Shown piece by piece: positions 1 to 10,893 of a DNA stretch of 64,000 nt. Under the pieces are notes generated by a model, which saw only the letters and a list, made by a program, of their open reading frames with translations, did not search any database and was not told the origin of the DNA. Source of the DNA: Typha latifolia. Its lineage: Eukaryota; Streptophyta; Magnoliopsida; Poales; Typhaceae. The first letter of the stretch is position 1, and the number at the start of each line of letters is the position of its first letter. The stretch is taken from assembly GCA_019914945.1 (NCBI GenBank), contig CM034099.1:21478704-21542703 (forward strand), written 5' to 3'. Both the position numbers and the translations under genes were made by a program.

Positions 1-1095
1 GCCTGTCAGTGACGACTAATAACCACATACTATCGGATTTAGTATGACGACCTGGTTAATTGTCACTACCACTGAGGCAGGCTCTCCTTCATTTTCTGTT
101 GGTCTTATTTCTTTGTGTTTGGTAGTTATACTAAGACAGATTTGATGTTTTTTGGCCCATAAAATACATTTCATTTATGTTGATTCCCGTGCTAGTGGCT
201 TTTGTATTCTGGTGAATAATACTATTTGATATCTTTCCCCTGTACCATGAAGTGCCTGGGATGGTTATAAATATACTTTGAGCTAACACTATGAAAAGAG
301 TTTAATCTGAGGCACACGATACTTTTTTAGCTTGCAAAATTTGTCAATCTATCTTTATTATTCATCATTGTTTTGGTTACTTCCGACTCTTTAAACATCG
401 TTTTGTATCTAAGTTTGTACACTCATTGGTAGTACTGAAGTTCAAGTAAATAACAAGTGCAAGAGAAATTTAAAGTCAGTTTGGTGCCACATAATGTATC
501 TTCTACTGTTTATTTTATCAATGTTATGATATACTTTGTCATTTGCCTTCATGGAGACTAGTGTAGAAGGTGATACTACCCGATGTTTCGTGTGCCTCTT
601 TTTTCTTAACCAGTCTGAGGTTCTGCTCTTACTTTTGAAGATGTATGTTTTTATTTTAGTATTCTTGTGGATAAACAGAAGGTACTTGTTCTGTGCCAGC
701 CTAGTGATTGATTAGTTTTAAGAACGGAGATCAGAATAGTGTTCTTTGTTGAAGCCTAAATATCCTGGGCTCCTGGGACATCTGTGTTGATATTGTGATA
801 TATGAAGGCTTGCAAACTGATATGCTTGAATATTGCATCCTTGGATCTTTAGCAGTTTTGCTCTCCTGAATTAAAATGTTCAACAATATGTATGTATAAC
901 GTATGTGAACCCGAGGTTGGAAAAAAAGCCCAGATCACCCGTAAGCTTTATGTTATATATTCTTCTCTAGTGAGATACAATTTATCAAAATTTCGCTATT
1001 TTTAATTAATTTCGACCTGTCTTTCTATCTGCAAAAATTCTGTTTTTCATTTTTTGCTGGTTTGTTTATTGTAAAATTTTAGGATGTTGTAATTA
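1..1095. other. AT-rich sequence, no gene recognised
   Basis: No open reading frame of useful length, splice-site pair or RNA gene could be recognised. It could be the 3' UTR or an intron of a gene lying left of the window, but nothing here decides that. Confidence 0.4.
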
Positions 1096-1396
1096 GGGGG
1101 CTAAACTACTCTAGCTCAGGCTTGGATTAAAATTAATTTTGAGCCTCAAATTTAGGCTTAAGCTTGGTTCTATTTAGATCGAGCCGAGCCAGATCGAGCT
1201 TGAGCCGAGCTTGAGGTAATGGCAGAGGTGAAGCTGATGGTGGTGAAGAAGTCCGACCCAGGATCTTGTTTAGCTTTTCCCTCAAAACTGCATATCAGCT
1301 CAATCAAACCAAAATACCAAATACTCTAAACCCACCTTGACCAAAGAGATCAACAAATCACAAGTCCAAATAGGATCCTCCACGGAACCCTTTGCT

Positions 1397-1462
1397 CTCT
1401 TCTCATATTTCGGTGGTGGCAACAGCTATCTCTTCTCATATTTCGGTGGTGGCAACAGCTAC
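1397..1462. repeat. 33-bp tandem duplication (two copies)
   Basis: Two adjacent 33-bp units beginning CTCTTCTCATATTTCGGTGG lie at 1397-1429 and 1430-1462 and differ only at the last base. They sit in a weak ORF (1337-1696) that has no ATG start and no recognisable product. Confidence 0.8.
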
Positions 1463-1509
1463 CGAGGTGGGAGGAGACCTCTTAGGGGCACAGCGAGGGG
1501 TAGGCGTAG

Positions 1510-1650
1510 CTTCTCGATCTTGTTGATGAGTGTAGTGACGAAGGGCTTGAAGAAGACTATTTTCTACTCTTCGAGCTTGTTGATGCGTAGCTTCTTGATC
1601 TTGTTGATGAGGGTAGTGATGAAGGGCTTGGAGAAGACTACTTTCTACTC
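1510..1650. repeat. 81-bp tandem duplication
   Basis: A segment starting CTTCTCGATCTTGTTGATGAG at 1510 recurs at 1591 with a few substitutions (CTTCTTGATCTTGTTGATGAG), giving a period of 81 bp and a partial second copy. It lies just downstream of the 33-bp duplication. Confidence 0.75.
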
Positions 1651-1715
1651 TTTGTTAAGAGGTTTTTTTCGGCAAGGCTCTCCTCCATCGGGGTGACGTG
1701 CGGCGTGCGGTTTGT

Positions 1716-1965
1716 CAATGGAGGACGAGGCGGTGACTGCTGGAGGAGGATGAGGTGACGATGGCTTGAGGAGGACGAGGCAGCGACGGCTAGAGGAGGA
1801 GGATGAGGCGACGATGGCTTGAGGAGGACGAGGTGACGATCGATTGAGGAGGATAAGGCGGCGACTGAAGGAGGAGGATGAGGCGGCGACCGAAGGAGGA
1901 GGATGAGGTGATTACGGCTTGAGGAGGAGGACGATGAGGCAGCGATGGCTTGAGGGGAGGGCACG
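1716..1965. repeat. Purine-rich minisatellite (GAGGAGGA...GCGACGGCTT)
   Basis: Irregular repeats of about 30-36 bp with the consensus GAGGAGGACGAGGCRRCGAYGGCTT run through this interval, strongly G+A-rich on the top strand. The complementary strand keeps a Ser/Pro/Leu-rich frame open (1638-1976), which is a by-product of the repeat. Confidence 0.7.
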
Positions 1966-2697
1966 ATAAGGCGCAAATAAAGGAGGGTAAGATTTGGGAA
2001 ATTTAAGCTGTGTGACTGAATATTGATTTTTTTTATATAAATTGAGCCTATCGAGCTGACTCAAGTTCAGGCTCAGCTCGAAATTAATTTTGAGCCTCAA
2101 ATTTAGGTAAAAAAAAAAAACTTTTTTTACATATTAAGTACAATCTTTTATTAAACTCTTGACGGCATGAACATGTACTACCCGATGTTTCTATACGAGG
2201 AGTAAAAAAGAGGTAGGTTCTCGCTGATTAACATAAAGTAATAGTATAATATTAATATTGTATCAATTCCCAGGGCCACGTAAAAATAGAGTAAACTTCT
2301 CTCTGACCCATTAAAAATCTAAATTAGCACCGAAAAATTGGCCTTAAGAAAAAAAAGTTTAAAGAGAGGAGGAAATATCTCTACTCTTAAAACAGAGAAG
2401 GAAATCTTTCGTCCTGGAAGTGAACTTTAACTGGGGAGAAAAATTTCACAACGTTAGCATAGGAGAATAATGCCTATTAATGCTTCTTTTACTGATTAGT
2501 ATTTAGTAGGCTTAATCTTATCAAGCTTTGAGCTTGATACACAAATTTATCTCGCCTATTACAACTTAATCATGATTCATATTTTAATTCATAATCGCAA
2601 CCTTTGAAGCATAATGACAGAAGTCACTTATTTAATTTATTTTACCATCAAATTTTGAGAGTAGAGAATTTTTAAAAATATGTATTTTTTTCTATTT

Positions 2698-3071
2698 TCT
2701 AATGATCAAATATTTTTTAAATGTGCTGCGAACTTCTTTTGTGATCACCAACTTGCGTGCATTATAGTTAATAGGTAAATGTGATATGAGGGCCATTTTT
2801 TTTTATTATAATTAAGGTCTGTTTAGTTGGTATCAAATGGAGTTCAATTAAATAGTTCATTTAAGTAAAATAATTATCTTCTATAAAAGATAAGTTAAAA
2901 AAAGTAGAGCATTTTTTTAAATTATTTATTTAAATTACTTTTGCAATAGAAAAGATAAGGAGAAATTTTGATTTTTTTTCAAATTGTTTAGCAATCAAAT
3001 ACTCTCTAAATGTGATGCAAACCTCTTTCATGATAACTAACCTGGGAGCATTATAGTTAATTGGTAAATGT
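2698..3071. repeat. Pair of diverged direct repeats, about 288 bp apart
   Basis: About 85 bp at 2698-2783 (including GCATTATAGTTAATAGGTAA) recurs at about 2988-3071 (GCATTATAGTTAATTGGTAA) in the same orientation. The sequence between starts with GGTCTGTTTAGTTGG, a style of start common in plant MITEs. This may be a duplicated target around an old insertion, or a tandem duplication. Confidence 0.55.
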
Positions 3072-4421
3072 GAGCTTTTATTTATTGCTCTCTTACATAG
3101 TTTTTGATCAAATTAGGCCTTTTATGAAATTTATTTACCCAAACGGCCAAATTACTTAGGATGCTTATTTTTGAAAAGTCGATTGTAAATACAAATGGGT
3201 TGAGTAAAAAAAAAAACGTTAAATTTTCTAACCTTTTACATAATATGTAAAAAATGATCCTTTTAACATTATATTTTAAATATTAAAATATTGACTTTAT
3301 TAGCACTTTATATAAATATGAGAAGTACAATAAGTATATGATAAAATCGAGGGCAATAAGGAGATTTTAATTTTAATTTATTTATCTAGATCTGATTATA
3401 ATCAACAAATAAATACCAATTAAAGAATAATCTCCTCGCTTCTTGTACTAATCTTTAATAGAAATAAAAGGCTAAAGAGATTAATGCACGATTTAGAATA
3501 AAATATTAAACTCTTTAGTGTTTTACAATTTATGTAAAATATTAAACTCTGTTCAAAATTTGAGACGACGTATTTAAGTTCCGAAACTTTTTGAATAAAT
3601 AAATTAATGTGGAGAGTTTTTATTATTTTTTATTTTGTATGAATGAGGAGAGTCAGTATGGTAAAAAAAATGCTCTGTTACAGTTACAGGGAGTACGTGT
3701 ACTATAAAAAAGAGTACACCAAGCTTGATGGGAACTTGTCCTTAGATCCCAACCCTACATAGATAATCTTGCAGTCATCCAATGCCAAATCCAAGACCAT
3801 TAGAGCACCATAAAAACCCCACCACTCTCGCCATCCTAAAACCCCTCTACTCTTCTCCCAACCACCCACCAATTCTTCTTTCTCATTCTTCTCGTATGAA
3901 AGTTTTCTTGCAATATTCCAGTGGGTTATTCTTCTGACAAAAGAAGTCATCTGTGGTCTTGCATGTGGGAATGAGGTTAGTAGTAATGTGCAGCCAAGAA
4001 TGACTTGCCGGCAAACTTAGTGAAAGATATGTAAAGCTACCATCTTCTTATGCTAAGAGTTTGCGATTGACGTACGTTGAGAGATTGCCGGCAAGTTGTT
4101 TTTGGCTACATATTTGCCTCCTTTTCTCATGCGAGAGCAACGATGATGGTAGTTTTGGGGCTTCGACATTGTGAGGTACGCTAGCTAGCTCTTTAGAATA
4201 ATATTTAGATTTGTTCTCTCCTTATATGGTACAGTTTAAACAATAATTCTTTCTCCACGTAGAGAATTATGGTATTTAATCTGTACCGTCTTTATTTTTT
4301 GTTTGAATGTCTTGGAGAGCTCACACTCACACGCAATGACTTACTCAGAAGAATCGACTGTACTGTTTCTTATGAGAACTTCCATTCGCTACTATGCTGC
4401 CATATTCTATATGACATTTGA

Positions 4422-4449
4422 TCTCTCTCTCTATCTCTCTCTCTCTCTC
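4422..4449. repeat. (CT)n microsatellite
   Basis: A CT-dinucleotide run with one interrupting A (CTCTCTCTATCTCTCTCT). Confidence 0.9.
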
Positions 4450-4852
4450 AACTTCTTCTGAGTGCTTACTGCTTTCCTCCATCTGTAATCTTTTTCTTTC
4501 ATGCAAACTTATCATCTTGCAAGAGAGGTATTAATGTGTTCTTCTGCCTGAGGATTAGTGGTAGGCATGCAGAAACCTTTCGCTATTGCAACTTAGGACA
4601 TATACACTACCTTTTTATCTTTGTAGCTTACTGTTGCCAAAAGAACACTTTTCTGGGACCGCCTACGGCCACAGAAAAATGAAAATAATAAACAAAACAA
4701 AACTGTCACCTTCTGGTACTGTATATGGCGTATTTATTAGCCGAGCTGGTGACAAGGAGTACATAATCATGTGCTTATAATTCCTGTCACTGTTAATAGT
4801 ACCGCACTGTTTAGATGAAACTGTAGATTTAATAATGTCCTCTGTACCAACC

Positions 4853-4926
4853 GGCCTATTAGCTCAGTTGGTTAGAGCGTCGTGCTAATAACGCGAAGGT
4901 CGCAGGTTCGAGACCTGCATGGGCCA
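4853..4926 (+). tRNA. trnI-AAU: tRNA-Ile (anticodon AAT)
   Basis: A 74-nt intronless tRNA gene. The acceptor arms GGCCTAT and ATGGGCC pair over seven positions with one G-T. The D arm contains TAGCTCAGTTGG (A box). The anticodon stem TCGTG/CGCGA closes the loop CTAATAA, giving anticodon AAT at 4887-4889. The T arm has GGTTCGAGACC (B box, 4905-4915) and the discriminator base is A. The 3' CCA is not encoded, as expected for a nuclear gene. A CAA triplet lies just upstream (4848-4850), as is common at plant tRNA start sites, and T-runs at 4945 and 4953-4959 could terminate Pol III. In plants the first A is normally edited to inosine, so the tRNA reads isoleucine codons. All stems are intact, so it looks functional. 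Confidence 0.96.
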
Positions 4927-5112
4927 CTTGGATACGTAAATTAATTTTATCAATTTTTTACTTCCATTATATATATCTCGAAACATTTCAAAATTAGAGT
5001 TTAATTCTGCCAATAAATACAATGATGCCTAGCTGTTGTGTGTATGACAAAGAAAAAATTATCGTTCAAATGAAGAATAGACCATAGAAAACAAATGCAA
5101 CTCCTACTATCT

Positions 5113-5129
5113 CGTGTGTGTGTGTGTGT
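5113..5129. repeat. Short (GT)n microsatellite
   Basis: About eight GT units just downstream of the stop codon of the minus-strand PPR gene, probably within or next to its 3' UTR. Confidence 0.8.
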
Positions 5130-5142
5130 CTAATGCTTAGTA

Positions 5143-6630
5143 TTAAGGAAGAACACCCATCAAACTATTACCAGGCTCAGGCTTCTGGACTCCTCTTCCC
5201 TTCATCACCTCTCTGACCTGCAACGCATCATTCCACCGCCCGAAGCTGGCGTACATGTGCGAGAGAAGAACGTAGTCACTGCTGTGATCAGGTTCCACCT
5301 CCTTGAGATGTTTAAGAACAAGCTTGCCTAGTTCGAGTTCTCCATGAACTCTGCAGGCACCTAACAATGTCCTCCAGACCACAGCATTGCCCTCCATTGG
5401 CATTGTTCTTATTAGTTCATATGCCTCTCTCACAAGCCCTGCCCTTCCAAGTAGATCAACCATGCAACCGTAGTGCTTTATATTAGGAGTTATGCTGCAG
5501 TCCCTCATCATCTCAAAGTACCTCCTACCTCTTTCGACAAGACCTCCATGGCTACATGCACAGAGAACTCCAAGGAAAGTAATGTTGTTCGGTTCTTCGT
5601 ACTCCGATTCTAGTAGCATCCTATCAAAAAGTGCCAACGCTTTCTCCGCATGCCCGTGCAGTGCAAGTCCTAGTATAATTGAGTTCCATGAGACAATGTT
5701 CCTCTCTTCAATATCCTCGAAAACTTCAAATGCTATGTAGATGGCTCCACATTTTGCATACATATCAATCAGGGAGTTGGATACTGAGACAGTTTGTACA
5801 AGAATTGAACCACCACCGATGTTAGAATGGACCCATCTGCCAAAATCCAGAGCGCCAAGCTCCGAACACGCGGAGAGAGTAACCACCAAGGTGGCCTCAT
5901 CGGGTATGAACCCATCTCTCATCATCCTAAGGAACATCCTCAACGCCTCCTTGTACTTGCGGCAGTTAACATACCCATCAATTAGAGTGTTCCATGACAC
6001 CAAATCTATGTCGGGACTTTCTTCGAACACCTGACGAGCAACATCCGTTTCTTCAAATAACGTATACATATGCATTAAAGTATTGCTAACAAAGACATTG
6101 GACTCCAACCCAAGTTTCAGGATGCAGCAATGCAACTCCTTTCCCAATTCAACAGCCCCAAGCTGCCCACAAATCTTGAGCAGGAAAGAGACAGTAAAGT
6201 TATCCGCAGTCTTCCCCCTTTCCCTCATCCCACGGAAGAAGAAGAAAGCCTCCTCGGCTCTATTAGTCCTACCAAATCCTCTAATCATGGTGTTCCAGAG
6301 GAACCCATCTGGCCAATTGAGCTGCTCGAAGGCCTTCGATGCGTAATCGATGGATCCGACTTCCGAGACGCAGCAGAAGGAGATGAGCCTCGCGATCACG
6401 TAGACGTGTTGCTCGAAGCCGGAGGAGATGATCTGGGCGTGTATCTGGGAGAGGTCACGCATGGAGCAGCAGGAGTTGAAGTGCGAGATGAGCGTCTGCT
6501 CTCTTGAATGGAAATTGGCATCTGGGTCTGGTGATCGATGGAAATGGTATTGGAGGAAGGAGACGGTCGATGATAGTGTTCTTCTCAGAGAGCCAAACGA
6601 GAGCTTGTTCAAGTTAATGGACAGGACCAT
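5143..6630 (-). CDS. PLS-type pentatricopeptide repeat protein, E subclass
   Basis: A single-exon 495-aa protein starting at ATG 6628-6630. The first about 35 residues are rich in Ser, Arg and Leu, suggesting mitochondrial import, though plastid import cannot be excluded. PPR motifs of alternating P, L and S length run from about residue 75 to 390, with signatures such as WNTMIRGF, SWNTLIDGY, SLIDMYAKCG and MVDLLGRAG. The last about 90 residues (from VVWRTLLGAC through DYVLLSHMYA to KPEPGNSL) are an E domain. There is no DYW deaminase domain. Such proteins bind organelle transcripts and usually specify C-to-U editing sites, borrowing a DYW protein for catalysis. The lack of introns and the length near 500 aa are normal for the class. 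The RNA target cannot be read with confidence from the sequence alone. Confidence 0.93.
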   Translation of the reverse strand: MVLSINLNKLSFGSLRRTLSSTVSFLQYHFHRSPDPDANFHSREQTLISHFNSCCSMRDLSQIHAQIISSGFEQHVYVIARLISFCCVSEVGSIDYASKAFEQLNWPDGFLWNTMIRGFGRTNRAEEAFFFFRGMRERGKTADNFTVSFLLKICGQLGAVELGKELHCCILKLGLESNVFVSNTLMHMYTLFEETDVARQVFEESPDIDLVSWNTLIDGYVNCRKYKEALRMFLRMMRDGFIPDEATLVVTLSACSELGALDFGRWVHSNIGGGSILVQTVSVSNSLIDMYAKCGAIYIAFEVFEDIEERNIVSWNSIILGLALHGHAEKALALFDRMLLESEYEEPNNITFLGVLCACSHGGLVERGRRYFEMMRDCSITPNIKHYGCMVDLLGRAGLVREAYELIRTMPMEGNAVVWRTLLGACRVHGELELGKLVLKHLKEVEPDHSSDYVLLSHMYASFGRWNDALQVREVMKGRGVQKPEPGNSLMGVLP

Positions 6631-6798
6631 AACTCTTAACTAGTGAGCTTGTAGTTCAAGTTCAACTTCTCTCTCTTATATCAAACACTACTCTGATAAA
6701 ATATAAGCTATTCTGTTTCTTTTATTTAACGAGTGTAACAATTTTAAAATATATCTGTAGGTCTAAAAGATGGGGCGTAGAAAGATAATAATCACCAC

Positions 6799-6805
6799 TA
6801 TATAA
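6799..6805 (+). promoter_or_regulatory. Candidate TATA box for the 74-aa candidate gene
   Basis: TATATAA lies 37 bp before the first ATG of the candidate ORF at 6842, leaving about 30 bp to a likely start site. It supports, but does not prove, a plus-strand promoter, divergent from the PPR gene whose ATG is at 6630. Confidence 0.35.
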
Positions 6806-6841
6806 CGCTAATTAGAAGTACTCTTTAAGAAACATTAGTTA

Positions 6842-9800
6842 ATGTTATTTATGCCAACACTTCCCTTCCTCTGCTCCAACTCGTCACTCGTCAGTTCCGC
6901 AACCGCTATTCCGCGCCGCAGTAACCCTATCCTCCGGAATCCACCTCTCGGGCATCACGCTGATGCTGCTAAAGAGTTCCGTTCGATTGAGGTCTGCGAG
7001 TATTTTCTCAGTGATGGTAATTGTACGCCTTCGATCCCTTGCCCAGTTCTTCTTATCCAAATTCTCTTTTCTCGTACGAATCTTGGTTGGATTCTTTCCA
7101 TTTGTTGCGTTACGTTGGTGCATTTGTGGAACATTTTAGAGCATTCGGTTGTGTTAGAGAATGTCTATCTTGTCAATCTAGCAGTAGATTTAGTGAAGAT
7201 ATTAGCCTTCAAGATTAGCGCAACAGCAAAAGTTTTAGACCAACATCACGATAGAGTGCCTAAGCTTTAGGTATGTAAGTTATGTGCCATTTTGTAAGTT
7301 AACTTTAAGGGGTTGTCTGATTCCTTGCATTTAGAAGTGCATTGGTGTAGCTGGAACACGAAAAAAATTGTTCTTTAGGCACTTTTATGGACGTCTCAAG
7401 TGCCACCGTATTTTGTTCATCTTACCAAGATTTTGGGTAGGTGATAGTGATGAGTGGTAGGAGAAGGATGGGGTTAGCCAATTCTAGTTATTAATGCCCG
7501 GAAGAACAGGAGGATGAGAAAGCTTCTAATAAGTAATAACCATCTTATAGCAGTCCCTTGTATGCATATGTATGCATCAAGTACTTACTGCTTAATACGA
7601 CAATGATATAAATCATGGTATAGTATGACCGGAACCATACAGTTTGGCTCACTGTAGCTCGAAACATGGTATGCCTACTGAGATAGAAATCCTGAAGTTG
7701 GAGGATATTCTAAATCGTGTCTAATAGTACCCTTCAGGAGTGAACTCAGATTTGCTTTGTCATGATTCCTTTTATATTTGGTTGTTAAGCAACTCAATTA
7801 TTTTCTTAGGAAACAACCGTGAGTAAAATTCCAGTGAAACCTTTTTATTGGAACCACAAAACAAGAAGCTTAAAACGGAGGATGTACTTTATAATAATGT
7901 CTAAAATTTTTCCCACATCAGTTCTTATTCTTTTTAGCATATATGGGAAGATAGCCATGAATAAATGGGTTATCAAGTGAGCTGGATTCAATTTGTTTTC
8001 ATCTTTCCGATCTTTTGAACAAATTATTATCAATCCCTTTTCCCCATAGTAATGCTGTCGTAGTAGGTGGGAGACCAATTTTAGATCTTGTATTTATTTT
8101 TGTTGGATTCAATTTGTTTCTGATCTTTGGAACAAATTATTCTCAATATCTTTTCCCAAAGTAACGCCCTCTTAGAAGGTAGGAGATCAATTTTAGATAT
8201 TCTATTTGCTTTTGTTTTCTTTTTAAAAAAAGGCAAGCCAGACTCTGTTTCCTTATGGAAACACTAAAATTTAGAAGGCAGCTAAGTAGTTCCTAATCAT
8301 ATCTGGCATTTGGCATATTACAAAACCAATGCACTGTAAAACTAGAGTTTATAATTTATAATTTTATATCATCACAGGCATCTACAAAATAAATTTCATC
8401 ACTTTCCGAAAAGCTACCATTGTTAGAACTGTGAAGAGATCACTCCACACAAATTGGTCCTCCTTACAGAAACGTTTTGTGGTTTCTTCACCTTACATTG
8501 AGTTTCCTCCCCTTGCGCCCAACATAAAATGGTCTCCTTAACATCGAAACAGTAGATGACAATTATTATTTTCGGTTGACCAGTTTGTGCGGAATTTAGA
8601 ACCAGAATGTGATTTGTATGGTTAAGTGGTTTGAAAGGTTTGGGTATGCCAAACTAGTCGTTTGACTGAAGGCTGTACATTTGGCAGAAAGTTTACTAGC
8701 AAATTGCAGAATTAGAGCAACTGAGGTTCCGCAAGAGAATTCTGTAGTGGGTTTCATGGAGCACATATTATTAACTATTGAAATGTTAAGAGTTGAATTC
8801 CTTAGACTTGTGCAAGGTGGAGCGCACTATATTGATAGCTGCTTGGATTTGAATCATATATCAGGATTTGAAGCTTGATTCAATCAATAGTAATACCGGA
8901 GCATGACTGGCTGTGTGGGGATGATTTTTGGACCAACCATTTATACCATGGCCACATATTAATCATGACAAGCTTGATAACAAACAACATGAACGAGTGA
9001 AATTAGAAAAATATTCATGCATCACTGCTCTTGCTTTCGACTGTTATGCTTTGAGACAAAGCAGGGGTCAAATCAATTCTTATACGAATAATCCACTGAA
9101 TCCAAGTATTTTCATCTTTCCTTGGTGAGAATACAACAACTTCAATCACAGCCTTCAAAGCATCTCTAGATTACCAGCACAGTACATTAATTACTATAAA
9201 CTTGCTTTGCAGAACTCCTAGCTGAGTGATTCTAAAGGAGTTCAGATGCAAGCAGCGAAATGCAAATGCCAGGCAGATTAAGCTCCTAACTCCGAAGCAG
9301 TGGAACTGCTAATTCCTAGCAATATCAATTCTGAAGTTTCAAGAAATGGAACTATGGAACTATCGTGAGTGTGACTCGTAGCATGGTTGAAAGCTGATAA
9401 CTGACAGAGCTCATAGCCTCTTAGATAGTCGAAATTGGAGAATTTCAATGGGGCATTCTTTTCATAAAAGGCATGGATTCTTATTTGTACCTCTCATCAA
9501 TGCACCTCCCTGTTAGTGCACCTTAAAAGTTAAATCAACTATCAAGAATTTTTATCTTCATCTAACTGCAAACTTGAATATTTCTCATAATTCTTTCATG
9601 GTCACTAACGGCAGTGCAACACAGGCCTTCACTCATGAGCAGGCCTGGACCAGTTGAATAATAAAGGGAAGATGCCTTAAATGGGTTGCCTCTTCTTTTG
9701 GGTGTGATAGAAGCCTTTGGTACCACAAGGCTCATAAAGGATTTGGAGGACCACCTTACTTGCAATAAATAATGCGTACATTCATGCCATTAAAGACTCT

Positions 9801-10893
9801 AAGGTTAATGCCCTATAATTTCCTCTGTAGCATATGCCCAAGATCATCTTCTGCACTTCAATTTTAGCTTGTAGTGCTAGTCTTTACTTCTGGCATGAGC
9901 TGGTTCATAGGTCCAATTTCCGGTAAACAATAAAAATTACTTTTATACAGAAGTCTGAATTAATTCCAGGATCCTATATACTATCTTTGTTATTATAGGC
10001 AATCATTTATTTTGATATGTATTAGCTCATCTATTAACTTCTATTTTATTTGCATCTCTGCTGATTTCTTTTTATCAAACACTATCATTATGTTGGCCTC
10101 CACATTTGATTTCTGTTTGTTGATGATTTCATAGGCTTTCTGATGCTATTGGATTGTTTTGAAAGAATTAGGAAAGATGTTCCTGAAAACTTAGAGAAAA
10201 TTCTTATGATTTGTAGCTTAAGAACTTAATTTATTCACTTGATGCAATGTAATAACCTTGAGTAGGCTCAGTAGACCTTTTAGTGTATATGCCAAGAGCT
10301 ACATTTTCTTCTCTGTCTAATGCACTCTCTTTATAACTATGGTAAAAGAAGCAAATCATGTATGTTGTGGAGCAAATGTTTTCCCCTTGTTCCCTTCAGG
10401 ACACTGCATAAATGTTGAATTTGTGGCAGCACTTTGATTTTATCTCCAGAAGGAAGTGACGTAACATTAACTTCAGATTTTATCATTTGCATTCGTGTGT
10501 ACTGCTACATTACATCAATGTACCCAAACCTTTTCTATGCTTGTCCTCTTACTAGCATTACATTATTCCTGAATACCAATCCTAGTTCGACGATCTCATT
10601 ATTTCAATTTATGCAGCATCAGAATGCTTGTCTTCATCTTCCACTTATTTTCATTGTCACCCTGATAGATACATCAAAGTAACCCTCAAATCTAGCTAAT
10701 AACAAGGCTCTAAGGTGATGCTATCACTATTCTAGAAAAGCATATTAGACTTGCATATACATATTGTACATATATATACACACCAATGTGATTGAATTCC
10801 GGGTATGAAACCTTGGTACCTTACACTCGATTTTTCCTTGCAGGTACAGCTCTTCTTTTGGTAGGTGCTACTGTATATATTGGTAATCTATAA
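6842..10893 (+). CDS. Candidate small membrane protein, two exons (unrecognised)
   Basis: Exon 1 would be 6842-7016 and ends at a donor (GATG|GTAATT). A terminal exon at 10844-10893 follows a pyrimidine-rich acceptor (TTTTTCCTTGCAG). The phases match: one base plus GT makes a Gly codon, giving 74 residues. The N-terminal part is Ser/Pro/Arg-containing and might be an organelle presequence. The last 15 residues (TALLLVGATVYIGNL) look like a membrane segment reaching the C-terminus. Extra in-frame exons in the 3.8-kb gap are possible but none is obvious. A second in-frame ATG at 6851 and an alternative frame starting at 6963 (MLLKSSVRL, presequence-like) are competing starts. I do not recognise a family. 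It could be a noncoding transcript or chance. Confidence 0.3.
7017..10843. other. Possible long intron or intergenic sequence
   Basis: No exon was recognised. Short ORFs at 8681-8878 and 8928-9128 (+) and 9562-9765 (-) match no family I know. The tandem duplication at 7984-8216 lies here. Confidence 0.35.
7984..8216. repeat. 121-bp tandem duplication, diverged
   Basis: A unit starting GGATTCAATTTGTTTTCATC at 7984 repeats at 8105. Shared landmarks include GAACAAATTATT, a TCTTTTCCC-like stretch and ATCAATTTTAGAT. The copies differ by scattered substitutions and small indels, so the duplication is not recent. Confidence 0.7.

Larger units (their letters stand above)
1096..2108. repeat. Composite repeat of the GAGCCGAGC family
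   Basis: The left part (about 1096-1210) starts TAGGGGGCTAAA and is rich in GAGCC/GAGCT words. The right part (about 2035-2108) carries the same words, and a near-identical segment (ATTAATTTTGAGCCTCAAATT) occurs at both edges. The same vocabulary recurs in the elements at 42731 and 43962, where hAT-like termini are visible. The middle holds tandem repeats that are listed separately. I read this as a degraded non-autonomous DNA element that has acquired other repeats. No clean terminal pair or target duplication was found here. Confidence 0.45.
2109..4852. other. AT-rich intergenic region
   Basis: No gene was recognised. The interval holds A/T runs, a dispersed direct repeat (2698-3071) and a CT microsatellite (4422-4449). 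The short ORF at 3702-3950 on the minus strand resembles no family I know and has no supporting splice or promoter context. Confidence 0.4.

Noticed and set aside
1337..1696. 119-codon ORF with FSYFGGGNSY repeats
   Set aside because: No ATG start, and it is made almost wholly of tandem duplications inside a repeat region.
9562..9765. 67-codon minus-strand ORF
   Set aside because: Composition is protein-like but I recognise no family, and no exon partner was found.
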